From the NCBI RefSeq assembly GCF_024363565.1, contig NZ_JAJEKE010000006.1, forward strand, positions 62,001 through 126,000: a DNA stretch of 64,000 nucleotides, in the 5' to 3' direction. The notes under the pieces were generated by a model, which had not been told where the DNA came from, did no database searches, and saw only the letters and a list, made by a program, of their open reading frames with translations. This DNA is from Lutispora saccharofermentans. GTDB taxonomy: Bacteria; Bacillota; Clostridia; Lutisporales; Lutisporaceae. The position numbers and the translations under genes were made by a program. This document shows positions 16,998 through 26,258 of the stretch, one piece after another. How positions within the stretch are numbered: the first letter of the stretch is position 1; the number at the start of each line of letters is the position of its first letter.

Positions 16998-18248
16998 TTA
17001 AATTAAGCCTTCTTTCTTTGCTTTAAGTATTGCAAGCAATCTCTGCTGCTCGTTATTTACTATCATGACGCCTTCGTCAACACCCATTCCCGGCTTGCCT
17101 GCCATTGCAAAGGGCTGGGTAGCCACTGCCAGATTCACGCATACAAGGGCTGATTTGTCTGTTTCGTTGCAGGTACCGCCTTGATATGCCAGAACCCCAT
17201 TCTTCTTGCAGTACAGAACTGCCTCTACTATATTATTGATTCCGCCTAGATCTATTGTCTTTACCTGGACCATATCAGCACCTTTTGCGTCGACCCATTG
17301 TACTATCTCTTCATAGGTGTTTGCATATTCATCGATTATAAGCTTCAATTTTGAACCGGCTTCGTCAAGTTTTTTGCGGAGATATTTCATTCCCTTTAAT
17401 TGTTCTTCATTGGATTTTAAGTCTATAGGCATTTCAACAAATACCTCATAAGGCTGGCATGCTTTTTCTACTTCTATAAGATATTCCACAACTTTGTCCA
17501 GATCATTGTTGAAAGCTTTACCCATGCAGCCGTATACGTCATATCTCATTACCGGTTTGTAGTTCGGGTCACCGATATCCTGTATTCTATTTTTTACCCA
17601 CTTGACCCAGTCAAGGAACTTCTTGCCGTCTTTGCCCAGCTTGTCTTCTACATTGTTTATGAGTCCATGAGGCATCATACCGACTTGTTTTAAGATCATC
17701 TTATCAACATTTGTATATCTTTCATCGCCTGACTGGGCATTGATCCTAACAGGCTTCAGCTCCAGTTTAAGGCCGTACTCATTTGCAATGACCTCGGTCA
17801 TTGTAATATGCTGTTCTTTAGCCACAGTCTCCAATATGGCCTGTGTCACGCCATATCTTATGGGAGCAGGCAGCCTTACTCCGTCGAACAGCTTCTTGTC
17901 GAATTCTTCAGCTGTCTTTTTGAACTCTTTTATGTCCTTGCCTTCAAAATAAGGAATTACTTCTCTGTTTATAATTTTGATCAAGGCTTGGGCTGTGTTT
18001 GGGACTTCCCTTCCGCCGCTTGCAGCGTATTGAGCCACCGCACAATCTCCATAGGCTATGTCGCCGTTTTCCAGCACAAACATTACCGATACGGCTTGTC
18101 CCGACTGTCTTACTGTTTTGAAACCGGGAGTTTTGGGCTCGCCTCTGTATATAAAACCGTCCGGCTTAGCCCCCTCTTTTATTGCCTCTTTGTCATCCAT
18201 GTAGAATCCTGTCAAACCTTCTGTGCATAATACTTTTTTTACTATCAT
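16998..18248 (-). CDS. Methylaspartate ammonia-lyase
   Basis: 416 aa, an enolase-superfamily enzyme that removes ammonia from 3-methylaspartate to give mesaconate. All catalytic residues known from the clostridial/Citrobacter enzymes are visible: Q172 (AQSGDERY), H194 (MMPHGLINNVE), Mg ligands D237, E272 and D306 (RYDVYG, VEMPID, IIDEYANT), Q328 and K330 (MVQVKTIDLGGINN), and T359-C360 (GGTCNET). N-terminal VLCTEGLTGFYMDDK also matches. The numbering is within one residue of the characterised enzymes. No glutamate mutase genes lie in the window, so the source of methylaspartate is open. GGAGGAAGACAGCG precedes the ATG. Confidence 0.9.
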   Translation of the reverse strand: MIVKKVLCTEGLTGFYMDDKEAIKEGAKPDGFIYRGEPKTPGFKTVRQSGQAVSVMFVLENGDIAYGDCAVAQYAASGGREVPNTAQALIKIINREVIPYFEGKDIKEFKKTAEEFDKKLFDGVRLPAPIRYGVTQAILETVAKEQHITMTEVIANEYGLKLELKPVRINAQSGDERYTNVDKMILKQVGMMPHGLINNVEDKLGKDGKKFLDWVKWVKNRIQDIGDPNYKPVMRYDVYGCMGKAFNNDLDKVVEYLIEVEKACQPYEVFVEMPIDLKSNEEQLKGMKYLRKKLDEAGSKLKLIIDEYANTYEEIVQWVDAKGADMVQVKTIDLGGINNIVEAVLYCKKNGVLAYQGGTCNETDKSALVCVNLAVATQPFAMAGKPGMGVDEGVMIVNNEQQRLLAILKAKKEGLI

Positions 18249-18321
18249 CGCTGTCTTCCTCCTATAATTATTTATTGATCTGTTATGCTATATGTGAAAA
18301 ATGTAAAGCATAAGGGGGAAA

Positions 18322-18537
18322 CGGAGAACACGGATTAACACGGAATCTTCCGCTGCAATGGCTATAAAATCCTGCTTTAATGTCATCCTGAAGGAGGAAC
18401 GACTGAAGGATCTTTTCGTGCTGGTAAAGATTCTTCGCTCACGCTCAGAATGACCGCAATGCTAGGCTTTTACGACATTTTATAAAAATCTCTCAGTGCT
18501 TTTTAGTGTAAAATTCCGTGTCCTTCAGTGTTCTCCG
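18322..18537. repeat. Nested palindromic element in the intergenic gap
   Basis: The outer arms CGGAGAACAC... (18322-18346) and ...GTGTTCTCCG (18513-18537) are imperfect inverted repeats of about 25 bases. Inside lies a second palindrome (18382-18454), GTCATCCTGA ... TCAGAATGAC, of the same family as the one at 59532-59611. It fills most of the 320-base gap between the amidohydrolase and methylaspartate ammonia-lyase genes; no gene is seen in the gap. Confidence 0.72.
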
Positions 18538-18568
18538 TAACCTTGGACTATGTCACATTTTTTATAAA

Positions 18569-19927
18569 TTACGATTTAGAGTTTAATAACCGTTTCCCAT
18601 CTTTAGCGACCAGCCTGCCATCGATATATATCCTCTCAACCTTTGATACCTGAGGATAAGCGGTAACCAATATATCCGCTGTATAGCCTTTTTGCAGCAG
18701 GCCTAAATTCGGTGCGAGCAACGGCAACGCTTCTGTAACATTTTTTGTGCCTTGAGCTATAGCCTTTGGAAGGCTTACAAGCTTTCTCTCAACGGCATGC
18801 TCAATAGCTTCAAGCATCGAATCAAAGCTTCCTGCCGCAAAGTCTGTAGAGATAATGTCTATAAGGTCTTCTTCATAGAAGGCAAATAAGTTATCCGGTG
18901 TTGCTACCAACCTCTTGGCACCGAAAGGATCATGTACTGCAGCATCAATGATCACGCCCGGATACTGTCTCAGCTTCTTTGTATTTTCAACAGCCTCGTC
19001 TTTTGTAAACAAATAGTTGGAATGGCAGGCTATGAATTTTTTAACCCCCACCTTTGCCACTTCATGAACTATTTTCATTGATGTAGGTGCATTATGGCAC
19101 ATCAGCGGGACATCCAGATCCTTTGCCAGCTTTGCTGCTTCCATATATCCGTCTAAAGCTACTTGTACTGACGCCAGTGTTGTTCTATAAACAATGTCTC
19201 TTGTCTGCTCAGGGGTGAGGAAGCTGTCAAGGTTGTGTTCTTTTAATGCTTTTGCTACCCTGTCCCTGTCGTAATAGGATTTCTCTATATATCTTCCTAA
19301 AACCGAAAGCTTCATAGCTCTTGCCTGGAGATAATCAATATCCCTTCCTGTTTCATTCTTTACTGCTCTTGGTATATAAAGATAATCCTGTCCTCCGCCG
19401 CCAAGGGTATGGCCTCCGCCAACCTCTCCGATACATACGGCTCCGTCTTCAAGCATTTTTTCAACTGTCATCCTTTTGTGTTTTTCAGTCAAGCCTTTTC
19501 CATCGCATAGCATTCCGGCCTGCAGATTAATAGGGGCGTGTGTAGTAGCGGTTTTTATCCTTATGGGATGATGTTTTTGTGTTTCTTCAACCTCATCCAT
19601 GGTTACAAATCCATCAACATTCAATACTGTTGTATGGCCTTGAAGCAGGTTTCTGTCCAGCAATTCAAGGATTCTTTCCCTTCCATAGTTTTCAGCACCG
19701 CTTGCAAATATGGGGCCGAAGGTCACTCCATGCTGATGGTGATTGATCATACCGGGAATTATCGCTTTGCCTGTACAATCGATCACTTCATCTGCGTTTT
19801 GCTCGGCAGAAGGATCAAGCTTCTCTGTCACTTCCACAATTTTTGTTCCTTCCACTATTACATGGCCCTTCTCCAGCAATGTCTTACCATCACCTGTTAT
19901 GACTGTACCGTTTTTGAATACTATCAT
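18569..19927 (-). CDS. Amidohydrolase, enamidase-like
   Basis: 452 aa, a metal-dependent amidohydrolase (TIM barrel with N- and C-terminal beta-sandwich parts). The metal-site features are GMINHHQHG near residue 60, IGEVGGG near 165, CHNAP and CHSN later, and STDFAAG. The IGEVG stretch and the start IVFKNGTVITGDGK recall enamidase (Ena) of Eubacterium barkeri, which opens the reduced ring of 6-oxo-tetrahydronicotinate, but this protein is about 65 residues longer. It probably hydrolyses a cyclic amide or enamide in the operon's pathway (inference). AAGGAGGCAAGAATCG precedes the ATG. Confidence 0.75.
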   Translation of the reverse strand: MIVFKNGTVITGDGKTLLEKGHVIVEGTKIVEVTEKLDPSAEQNADEVIDCTGKAIIPGMINHHQHGVTFGPIFASGAENYGRERILELLDRNLLQGHTTVLNVDGFVTMDEVEETQKHHPIRIKTATTHAPINLQAGMLCDGKGLTEKHKRMTVEKMLEDGAVCIGEVGGGHTLGGGGQDYLYIPRAVKNETGRDIDYLQARAMKLSVLGRYIEKSYYDRDRVAKALKEHNLDSFLTPEQTRDIVYRTTLASVQVALDGYMEAAKLAKDLDVPLMCHNAPTSMKIVHEVAKVGVKKFIACHSNYLFTKDEAVENTKKLRQYPGVIIDAAVHDPFGAKRLVATPDNLFAFYEEDLIDIISTDFAAGSFDSMLEAIEHAVERKLVSLPKAIAQGTKNVTEALPLLAPNLGLLQKGYTADILVTAYPQVSKVERIYIDGRLVAKDGKRLLNSKS

Positions 19928-19951
19928 CGATTCTTGCCTCCTTATAATTGG

Positions 19952-20186
19952 TGTTGTGCTAACTGATAACGATTGCGAATGCTCCGAAGCTAAGACTTTG
20001 TAAGCTTGTATAGGGTTGCGTCAAAACTCGCATGCAACGTTTGTTATTACTATTAAGGATCAAGTAAGTTATGTGGTTTTCTGATTTAATGCATATAGGC
20101 TCAAACAGTTGACGCAACTGATCCTATACTGCGCTAACAAACTCTAAGCTCCTTCACAATGCACTCTTATATCAGTTAGCACAACA
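19952..20186. repeat. MITE-like repeat, full copy
   Basis: The 235-base element has 16-base perfect terminal inverted repeats (TGTTGTGCTAACTGAT). Inner arms GTTGCGTCAA / TTGACGCAAC and GCTAAGACTTTGTAAGC / GCTAACAAACTCTAAGC allow the whole unit to fold into one long hairpin. It lies between the hydratase alpha and amidohydrolase genes, where it fills most of the 320-base gap. There is no coding capacity. Confidence 0.82.
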
Positions 20187-20246
20187 GGTTATTACAATGC
20201 AATCAAATTTATATAAACTGATTGCATGAGATTATTTAGCGAATTA

Positions 20247-21104
20247 TCATTCAAATACCACCGTGGCCTTTCTAGGATCAAAGCAGCAGCCTACCCTGAG
20301 AGATACTACTCTGACTCCGCTTGCCCTTTGAGGGCCGACCTTTATGAATGTGGCTAAAACCGTATTCTTGCCACCCAGCCCTAAAGCCCCATAGCCTTCT
20401 TTGTTAACAGCTTCAGTAACTCTTCTTTCCATATCCGACTGAACCAAGAAATTCCCATTTTTCATAGCCTCCAATGCTAAAGAAGCAGCCTCAACATTAG
20501 TACGCCCTATTCCGAAGCCTAAAACGCACGGCAAGCACCCAAGCTTCTGCGCTCCGTCTTTTGCCCATGCTATCATCTCATCCAAAACTGTATCCACAGA
20601 ATGCTTGTGGAATACCCGCAATGTCTTGCCCCTTATTTCAGGACCCCCGCCCAGCATCAGTACCGTCAATGCTATCTTGCTCCCGGATGTGCGCCTCATT
20701 TGAACAGGTGCCATACTGAGGTCCCATGGATCATCAGATAGCCCTGCCGACTGGCTTATTCGCTGCTTATCATCTCCCAGCACAGCCATAGGTCTGCCTG
20801 GAAGATCCTTGAGGCCCTTTGCTATGCCTTCTTCCACAGCAGCAAAGAAACCCGCAGGCACCTCGCACTCATCACCAATTTCCAAAAATACATGGGGTAT
20901 GCCTGTGTCATCACACAGCGGCAACATACCAACCTGTGCTATTCTTGCATTCTCTAATATGCTTTCCAGAACCCATTTAGCGTGGGGATTATCTTCATTA
21001 GCTGCTGCCCTTTCATAAGCTTCAATTTGGTCCGGCCTAAAGACAGTACTTGCTTTAACCAATGCTTCTGCCGTTTTATTTACAACGTCATCATATTTAA
21101 GCAT
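20247..21104 (-). CDS. Class-I fumarase/tartrate-dehydratase type hydratase, alpha subunit
   Basis: 285 aa, the TtdA/FumA N-terminal-type subunit carrying the catalytic [4Fe-4S] cluster. The expected cysteines are in PLCDDTG, KLGCLPCVLGFGIG and near the C-terminus (VGCCFDPR). It adds water to a fumarate-like acid. Next to methylaspartate ammonia-lyase the likely substrate is mesaconate, giving citramalate; class-I fumarases with mesaconase activity are known beside such genes (for example FumD of E. coli O157:H7). I chose the ATG at 21104 with GGGGTGA upstream, not the GTG at 21113. It follows the beta-subunit gene by 12 bases. Confidence 0.9.
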   Translation of the reverse strand: MLKYDDVVNKTAEALVKASTVFRPDQIEAYERAAANEDNPHAKWVLESILENARIAQVGMLPLCDDTGIPHVFLEIGDECEVPAGFFAAVEEGIAKGLKDLPGRPMAVLGDDKQRISQSAGLSDDPWDLSMAPVQMRRTSGSKIALTVLMLGGGPEIRGKTLRVFHKHSVDTVLDEMIAWAKDGAQKLGCLPCVLGFGIGRTNVEAASLALEAMKNGNFLVQSDMERRVTEAVNKEGYGALGLGGKNTVLATFIKVGPQRASGVRVVSLRVGCCFDPRKATVVFE

Positions 21105-21116
21105 TTTTCTCACCCC

Positions 21117-21623
21117 TTATTTATCGAATATTGATTTACCATGTGCCACAGCAATAATTACAGGAAATTTTACTACCTGGAGCATGTGTAATGCTTCCAT
21201 TCCTTCTTGGGGAAAAGCTGCTATCCTTTTATCAACTACCGTTGAGGTAAGCAATGCTGTGACCGGTGGCGTAACGGCAAAAACAGAATTATATTCCTTC
21301 AAGGCTTCTACAGTATTTTTTCCCAGGCTGCCCTTTCCTATATGAATCTTTACGCCTGCTTTTGATAGCGCCGGTATAGAGCCCTCAATTTCCAGCTTAT
21401 TGCTTGAAGTCGGCCCTATCCCGGCTACGCTGACCGCCGTATGGAAAACAGCAGAGCCATTTAAATCTATTCCTATTTCATTCAGCCTGTTGTTTTCGAT
21501 TAGCTTTACTATCTTAGGCAAGACCGCATCCCTGCCCGTATATATCACCCCTGTAATTTCGAGAGTGTCATATACTTTTAGCTCTTTTAACAAAGCATTT
21601 GAAATTGGTGTCGAAACTTGCAC
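21117..21623 (-). CDS. Class-I fumarase/tartrate-dehydratase type hydratase, beta subunit
   Basis: 168 aa, the FumA C-terminal/TtdB-like subunit that completes the heterodimeric hydratase. The conserved parts are GVIYTGRDAVLPKI, GIGPTSSNKLE, IHIGKGSLGKNT and AVTPPVTALLTS. It has a GTG start with GGAGGAAATACA before it. It is the first gene of the catabolic operon, 190 bases after the sigma-54 promoter. Confidence 0.9.
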   Translation of the reverse strand: MQVSTPISNALLKELKVYDTLEITGVIYTGRDAVLPKIVKLIENNRLNEIGIDLNGSAVFHTAVSVAGIGPTSSNKLEIEGSIPALSKAGVKIHIGKGSLGKNTVEALKEYNSVFAVTPPVTALLTSTVVDKRIAAFPQEGMEALHMLQVVKFPVIIAVAHGKSIFDK

Positions 21624-21811
21624 TGTATTTCCTCCTTCATTTTAAATTTCGCCTGCGTCCGATTTTTGAACGGTGCTTTTCAAATTTTGAACATTATCTT
21701 TTTATAATAGTTCTTGCCGATTGTGATGGATAAGGGCTGATAAAGACGCCTTCCGGAACGAATGCCAACTTCAACATTACTGGTCTTGAAGCACTTCACA
21801 CACATATATAA

Positions 21812-21827
21812 TGCATATCTTATGCCA
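21812..21827 (-). promoter_or_regulatory. Sigma-54 (-24/-12) promoter of the catabolic operon
   Basis: Read on the minus strand the site is TGGCATAAGATATGCA. It has the invariant GG and GC with exact 12-base spacing and two differences from TGGCACGNNNNTTGCA. It lies between the sigma-54 activator gene and the first operon gene, in the right direction. Transcription should start near 21801. A perfect ACATT-TT-AATGT dyad at 21882-21893 is a possible activator site, with low confidence. Confidence 0.75.
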
Positions 21828-21896
21828 AAACATAAATATTCGCATAATTTTATAAATTTTTTCTTTTTTCATCATTTTTCGACATTTTAATGTAAT

Positions 21897-21938
21897 AGAA
21901 AAGCCATGGAAAGGATGCCATTTCCTATTCCATGGCTT
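21897..21938 (-). terminator. Terminator of the sigma-54 activator gene
   Basis: The perfect 11-base arms AAGCCATGGAA / TTCCATGGCTT are followed on the minus strand by TTTTCTATT. It insulates the activator gene from the operon downstream. Confidence 0.75.
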
Positions 21939-21952
21939 CTTATGGTTTAAAG

Positions 21953-23887
21953 CTATTTAATTTTTTCTATTTCCTTAAGCTTAGTCCAAAGGCTTGTCCT
22001 GCTTATGCCCAGCTTTCTTGCCAGAGATGCCTTATCCTCGGGATATTTCTGAGACAAAGCCTCTATTATTTCCAATTCCATATCTCTCATAGTCCCTATA
22101 TTTATGCTTATCTTATCATCGCAGAAAGTCGATGCATGCATTTCAGAGCTTATGAGGTCAAAATACAATTCCTCCAGGAGCTTGAAAGAATCTTCGGTAT
22201 CCTGAGATAATATCACGAATTTTTCAACAAAGTTTTCTAATTCCCTGACATTTCCGTACCATTCGTAATTTTGCAGCTTTTTCATGAATATACTGGGAAT
22301 GTCTATGGACTTATTCCTCATATGCATTCCTATAAAATAGTTGATCAAATGAGGTATATCGTCTCTTCTTTGCCTTAAAGGAGGTATATGGAGATTCAAT
22401 ACATTAAGTCTATGATAAAGGTCCTCTCTAAATTGCCCCATCCTAATCCTTTCAGCCAGGTTTGCATTCGTCGCAGCTATTATTCTCACATCCACAGGTA
22501 TGGGCTTATTACCTCCCACCCTCATGAGCACTCTTTCCTGAATTACTCTGAGAAGTTGGGCCTGAGCCGCTAAAGTTATTTCAGAAATCTCATCCAAAAA
22601 TACCGTGCCTCTCTGAGCAAGTTCAAAAATTCCTATTTTGCCGCCCTTTTTAGCGCCGGTAAAAGCGCCCTCTTCGTAGCCGAACAGTTCACTTTCAAGA
22701 AGACTTTGAGGAAGAGCAGCACAATTTATTGCCACAAATGGTCCGCCTTTTCTGGGGCTTTCATTATGGACGCCATTAGCAAGAACCTCTTTCCCCGTAC
22801 CGCTTTCACCTATTATCAGGATATTCGCATCTGTCTTACTATAGCTCTTTGCTTTTTTTATCAGGGCCTCGACCGCTTCAGATTTTCCTATATAATCATC
22901 AAAGGTATATCTGGCCTTTAACCCTGCTTTATTTGTAGTATTTTTAGCATTGCCTGCTTCCAGCTCTTTCATGCTCAAAACATCACTGCTATAGCTGGCA
23001 TATTGAATTTTGATGGCATAACCTATTATTTCTCCATTGCTCTGCAGGGTAGTTTTCTTTACAAACAGATCACTGCCCATGCAATTTGCCTTATAACTGT
23101 TTTTATTATCCAGCAGCGGTTGAAATAATGGTATATCTTTAAACACATCATCTATACTTCTATCTATAAGCAGGCTTGGATTTATTTTTAAATACCGGGA
23201 TATGCTTTCGCAAAGATATGTGATCTTCCTGCTGCTATCCAAAAATATTAAGCCCAAAAAGCTTTCTTGTATAAATGCATCGAAGGATTTGTTCACCTTT
23301 CGAAGATCATGAACCGCCTCAATCATTTTTTCGGCTTGGGTAAACGCATTATAGATAGCTTCGCTCTGGGACCGAACCATGGCAGTTTTCATCCCGTAGC
23401 CCTTCGCTATTTCAATTGTATATGCTCCTATGCCAATAACCGTGCCGATACCGTCATAATAAGCTTTTGCCACTTTTTCCTTTAGTTCGGATACATCCTC
23501 AAAATAATAAATGCTTAAATCCTCTTTGTTGATATTAAGGACTTTTCTTATGAAATCAAAATCATTATATCTTAAATCGCTGTCATATAAATAAAAAGCC
23601 ATTTTTGTACCTTGCGCCTTGGCTTTATAAAGAGTCTTTATTATATCAAAATTTGTTATCTCTATATCTACTACAGGGATATCCACAGCTTTGCTTATCA
23701 ATCTCCCGGTAGCCCCACGGCTTATGATAACATCAAAGCCCTTGGCTTCATATTCTCTGGCTACCTCAACCGCTTTATTCAAAACACAATTTTGAACCTC
23801 TACATGATAACCCTTCTTTACCTCATATTCATGTGCAATCTTTTCCAATTCAGGATAAGTAGAATATATTACTGCAATTTTATGCAT
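21953..23887 (-). CDS. PrpR-type sigma-54-dependent transcriptional activator
   Basis: 644 aa. A PrpR_N sensor domain (about residues 1-180; [23 protein letters not shown]) is followed by a PAS-like region (about 200-310) and an AAA+ sigma-54 interaction domain with [14 protein letters not shown] and FLDEISEI. It ends in a Fis-type helix-turn-helix ([17 protein letters not shown]). PrpR_N of the propionate regulator senses 2-methylcitrate, so a branched di- or tricarboxylate effector would suit a mesaconate/citramalate pathway (inference). I chose the ATG at 23887, with AAAGGAG eight bases upstream, over the frame starting at 23980. It almost certainly drives the adjacent sigma-54 promoter. 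Confidence 0.9.
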   Translation of the reverse strand: MHKIAVIYSTYPELEKIAHEYEVKKGYHVEVQNCVLNKAVEVAREYEAKGFDVIISRGATGRLISKAVDIPVVDIEITNFDIIKTLYKAKAQGTKMAFYLYDSDLRYNDFDFIRKVLNINKEDLSIYYFEDVSELKEKVAKAYYDGIGTVIGIGAYTIEIAKGYGMKTAMVRSQSEAIYNAFTQAEKMIEAVHDLRKVNKSFDAFIQESFLGLIFLDSSRKITYLCESISRYLKINPSLLIDRSIDDVFKDIPLFQPLLDNKNSYKANCMGSDLFVKKTTLQSNGEIIGYAIKIQYASYSSDVLSMKELEAGNAKNTTNKAGLKARYTFDDYIGKSEAVEALIKKAKSYSKTDANILIIGESGTGKEVLANGVHNESPRKGGPFVAINCAALPQSLLESELFGYEEGAFTGAKKGGKIGIFELAQRGTVFLDEISEITLAAQAQLLRVIQERVLMRVGGNKPIPVDVRIIAATNANLAERIRMGQFREDLYHRLNVLNLHIPPLRQRRDDIPHLINYFIGMHMRNKSIDIPSIFMKKLQNYEWYGNVRELENFVEKFVILSQDTEDSFKLLEELYFDLISSEMHASTFCDDKISINIGTMRDMELEIIEALSQKYPEDKASLARKLGISRTSLWTKLKEIEKIK

Positions 23888-24102
23888 ATCCACAACTCCT
23901 TTTTCTGCTGCATTGATTGAAACCTTTGTATAAGTCCGTTCGAATTGCCGGACTTGCAAAGCATACAAGCCTTCCTGCAATTCAAACCTGCATCGAACTA
24001 AAACAGCCGGTTAGAAAATTAGTATATTATTTATTCTTTGCACCGGCATAAAAATCCTTCTTTCATCGTTATTTAATTATCAAGAAAATTTTATTAACCT
24101 TA

Positions 24103-25329
24103 CTATTCAGTCATGCTTGCCTGATTTTTCTTTTTCCCGCTGTCAAAGATCCTGGCGAACAGCAAGATCGCAGTTATATATAATACAGCGGTTATATAAT
24201 AGGGAAGCTCATAGCTGATGTTGGCCATTATAAAGCCTGCAACCGATGCGCTGATGCCTCTGGTTATATGATTGGATAAATTCATAAGGCTGCTTAAGGC
24301 CGATCTTTCTTCATCTCCTACAATCTCCATGGTGAGGCTTTGCAAGGCAGGCTGGGCCATATTCATAAGAGCGCTCCTCATGAAGAATACAAAGGTTGTG
24401 AGCCATACATTACCGGCTATGGATATGATCAATAGAAATGGAATGGACAATACCTGGCAAAGCTGAACAGTAAACACCCTCCCCAGCTTTTTAGAAACAT
24501 AGGGCACCAAAAAGGCACCGATTATTGTAGCTACCTGAGAATAAGCCATTATTGTGCCGACTACTCCGGTTCCCACATTCAGCTTGTAATGAAGAAACAG
24601 GTTGAAAAAAGGTATAACAAGCCCGGCACCGAAGCCTATCAGCATATTATAAATTATTATCAACACTACGTTTTTTCTTTTTAAGAGAGAGAAAAAGCTT
24701 CCTTCTCTGCGGATACTATCACTTTTCTTCTCATTTTTGATCTTGCATAGAGGAACTAACGCGAGCAAGGCAAGCAATGCGAAAAACACTTGAGTACCTC
24801 TGAGGATGCTTATGCTTTCGCCGCCAAATAATTCAGGTATCCTTCCCCCGCTATAGGAGCCAAAAATAGAAGCAAGCTGATTTATTATAAAATTGATGCT
24901 AAACAGATTGATTCTTTTTTCTTCCTCACAATTCTCAGCCAGAAACGGCGCGTCATTAACATACATAACGGCTGATCCTATACCGTTCAGGCAAGCAAAA
25001 AAATAAATAAGCAGCTGGGATGTAAAAACACATTGCCCCAAATATCCTAGACTGCTTATTATCACTCCCAGCATTACTGCCCGCTTCCTCCCGATAATAT
25101 CCGACAGCATTCCTACGGGCACAGCACTTAAGCCAATCAATACGGTCTTAAGCGCTATAACGTTCCCTATAAAGCCTTCTTCAAAGCCTAAGCCCTTAAA
25201 ATATATGCCTTGCAGCACATTTGCGAAAGCCGACATTACAAGATAGCTGATGAAGGTGTTGGACATATATAGTTTTACTTGCTTGCTGAAGCTTCCATTA
25301 TGTTTAAATCTATATAGAATGTTAGACAT
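24103..25329 (-). CDS. Major facilitator superfamily transporter
   Basis: 408 aa with about 12 predicted membrane helices. The MFS loop motif GMLSDIIGRKRAVMLG lies between helices 2 and 3. The family is drug/sugar-efflux-like; the substrate is unknown. It lies 215 bases upstream of the sigma-54 activator on the same strand, and no terminator is obvious between them. AGAGGT precedes the ATG. Confidence 0.85.
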   Translation of the reverse strand: MSNILYRFKHNGSFSKQVKLYMSNTFISYLVMSAFANVLQGIYFKGLGFEEGFIGNVIALKTVLIGLSAVPVGMLSDIIGRKRAVMLGVIISSLGYLGQCVFTSQLLIYFFACLNGIGSAVMYVNDAPFLAENCEEEKRINLFSINFIINQLASIFGSYSGGRIPELFGGESISILRGTQVFFALLALLALVPLCKIKNEKKSDSIRREGSFFSLLKRKNVVLIIIYNMLIGFGAGLVIPFFNLFLHYKLNVGTGVVGTIMAYSQVATIIGAFLVPYVSKKLGRVFTVQLCQVLSIPFLLIISIAGNVWLTTFVFFMRSALMNMAQPALQSLTMEIVGDEERSALSSLMNLSNHITRGISASVAGFIMANISYELPYYITAVLYITAILLFARIFDSGKKKNQASMTE

Positions 25330-25898
25330 GTAAAATTACCTCTGCCATTTTAGTTATTAACAATATTCTTGATTATTCTTGGTTTGAAAGGGCTTGCATC
25401 GCCTATCTTCCGCTTGACAAAAGCCGAAGTATCAACGGCAATAGCCGGCGCATGAGTTCTACTATTAATTATAGCATAGCTGCATCCTATATTAACAGCA
25501 TTCTTAGTTCAGATGGAGTTTTTAATGGTGGTTAGCCATGAGATAAATACGTAAAAGCAATATGCCGTAAATAGTTTTTGGTTGGTTATAGTTCAATTAA
25601 CAATTTTCTATATATTTCTAATTCCTTGGTATTAAATAATTCTATTGAGGTGTGGCTTTTATTTGGTTGGTGTAATATAATAGTTATTGGTTGGAGACCT
25701 ATACCGTTATGCATATTAAAATATATATGAATACTGAATTAGCAGCATCCATTGTCCAATTGAGGTTTATAGATCTACCTGAGGTTTAGAAGATACTATT
25801 CTAGAGCCTAGCGCTTCTTATCTCCTATTTTATGAAGGAACAGGAGTATCGGCGATAATCCACCAGGGGATAAGCTTTACAAAAAGGAGGGGTACGTA
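25330..25898. other. 570-base intergenic region between divergent genes
   Basis: No gene of convincing length, no repeat of the families seen elsewhere and no strong hairpin were found. It is AT-rich in the middle with scattered TTGGTTGG words. Promoters for both flanking genes must lie here, but none is clear enough to mark. Confidence 0.5.
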
Positions 25899-26180
25899 AT
25901 GATTGATTATGTGCTTTTTATATTATATTTTTTTATACTGATATCTGTTTGTTCTTTTGGTACGGCTGTTTTAGCGAAGGATTTTGAAAGATGCAATGGG
26001 CTGAGGAGCTTCATACATATACTTTTCATTGCAAAGTCCGCCATATTGATAGGATATCATGGCTGGTTTGAGGTACTGCTAGATAAAGAAATGTTTTTTA
26101 GATACACTTTTGATACTATATTTGTGATACTTACCACGAGTTCCATTGTAGAGTCAAAGCTTAGACAGATGAGAAGTTGA
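25899..26180 (+). CDS. Small hydrophobic membrane protein of unknown function
   Basis: 93 aa. The first 27 residues form a membrane helix (LFILYFFILISVCSFGTAVL), and one or two further hydrophobic stretches follow (FIHILFIAKSAILIGY; TIFVILTTSSIV). A strong ribosome binding site (AAAGGAGGGG) precedes the ATG. I do not recognise a family. It is followed after about 80 bases by the MocR regulator gene on the same strand. Confidence 0.65.
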   Translation: MIDYVLFILYFFILISVCSFGTAVLAKDFERCNGLRSFIHILFIAKSAILIGYHGWFEVLLDKEMFFRYTFDTIFVILTTSSIVESKLRQMRS

Positions 26181-26258
26181 GTGTTGAAATCGAATATGTC
26201 CATATAATATGCTATACTGTATATAATAACCCAATGATACTAAGCAGGGGTGGAAGCC

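Noticed and set aside
3437-23887. Calling the operon a standard nicotinate fermentation cluster
   Set aside because: The molybdenum hydroxylase large subunit is not split, and no methyleneglutarate mutase, methylitaconate isomerase or dimethylmalate lyase genes are present.
25330-25898. Remnant of an insertion sequence in the long gap
   Set aside because: No inverted ends, no transposase fragment and no match to the repeat families in the window were seen.
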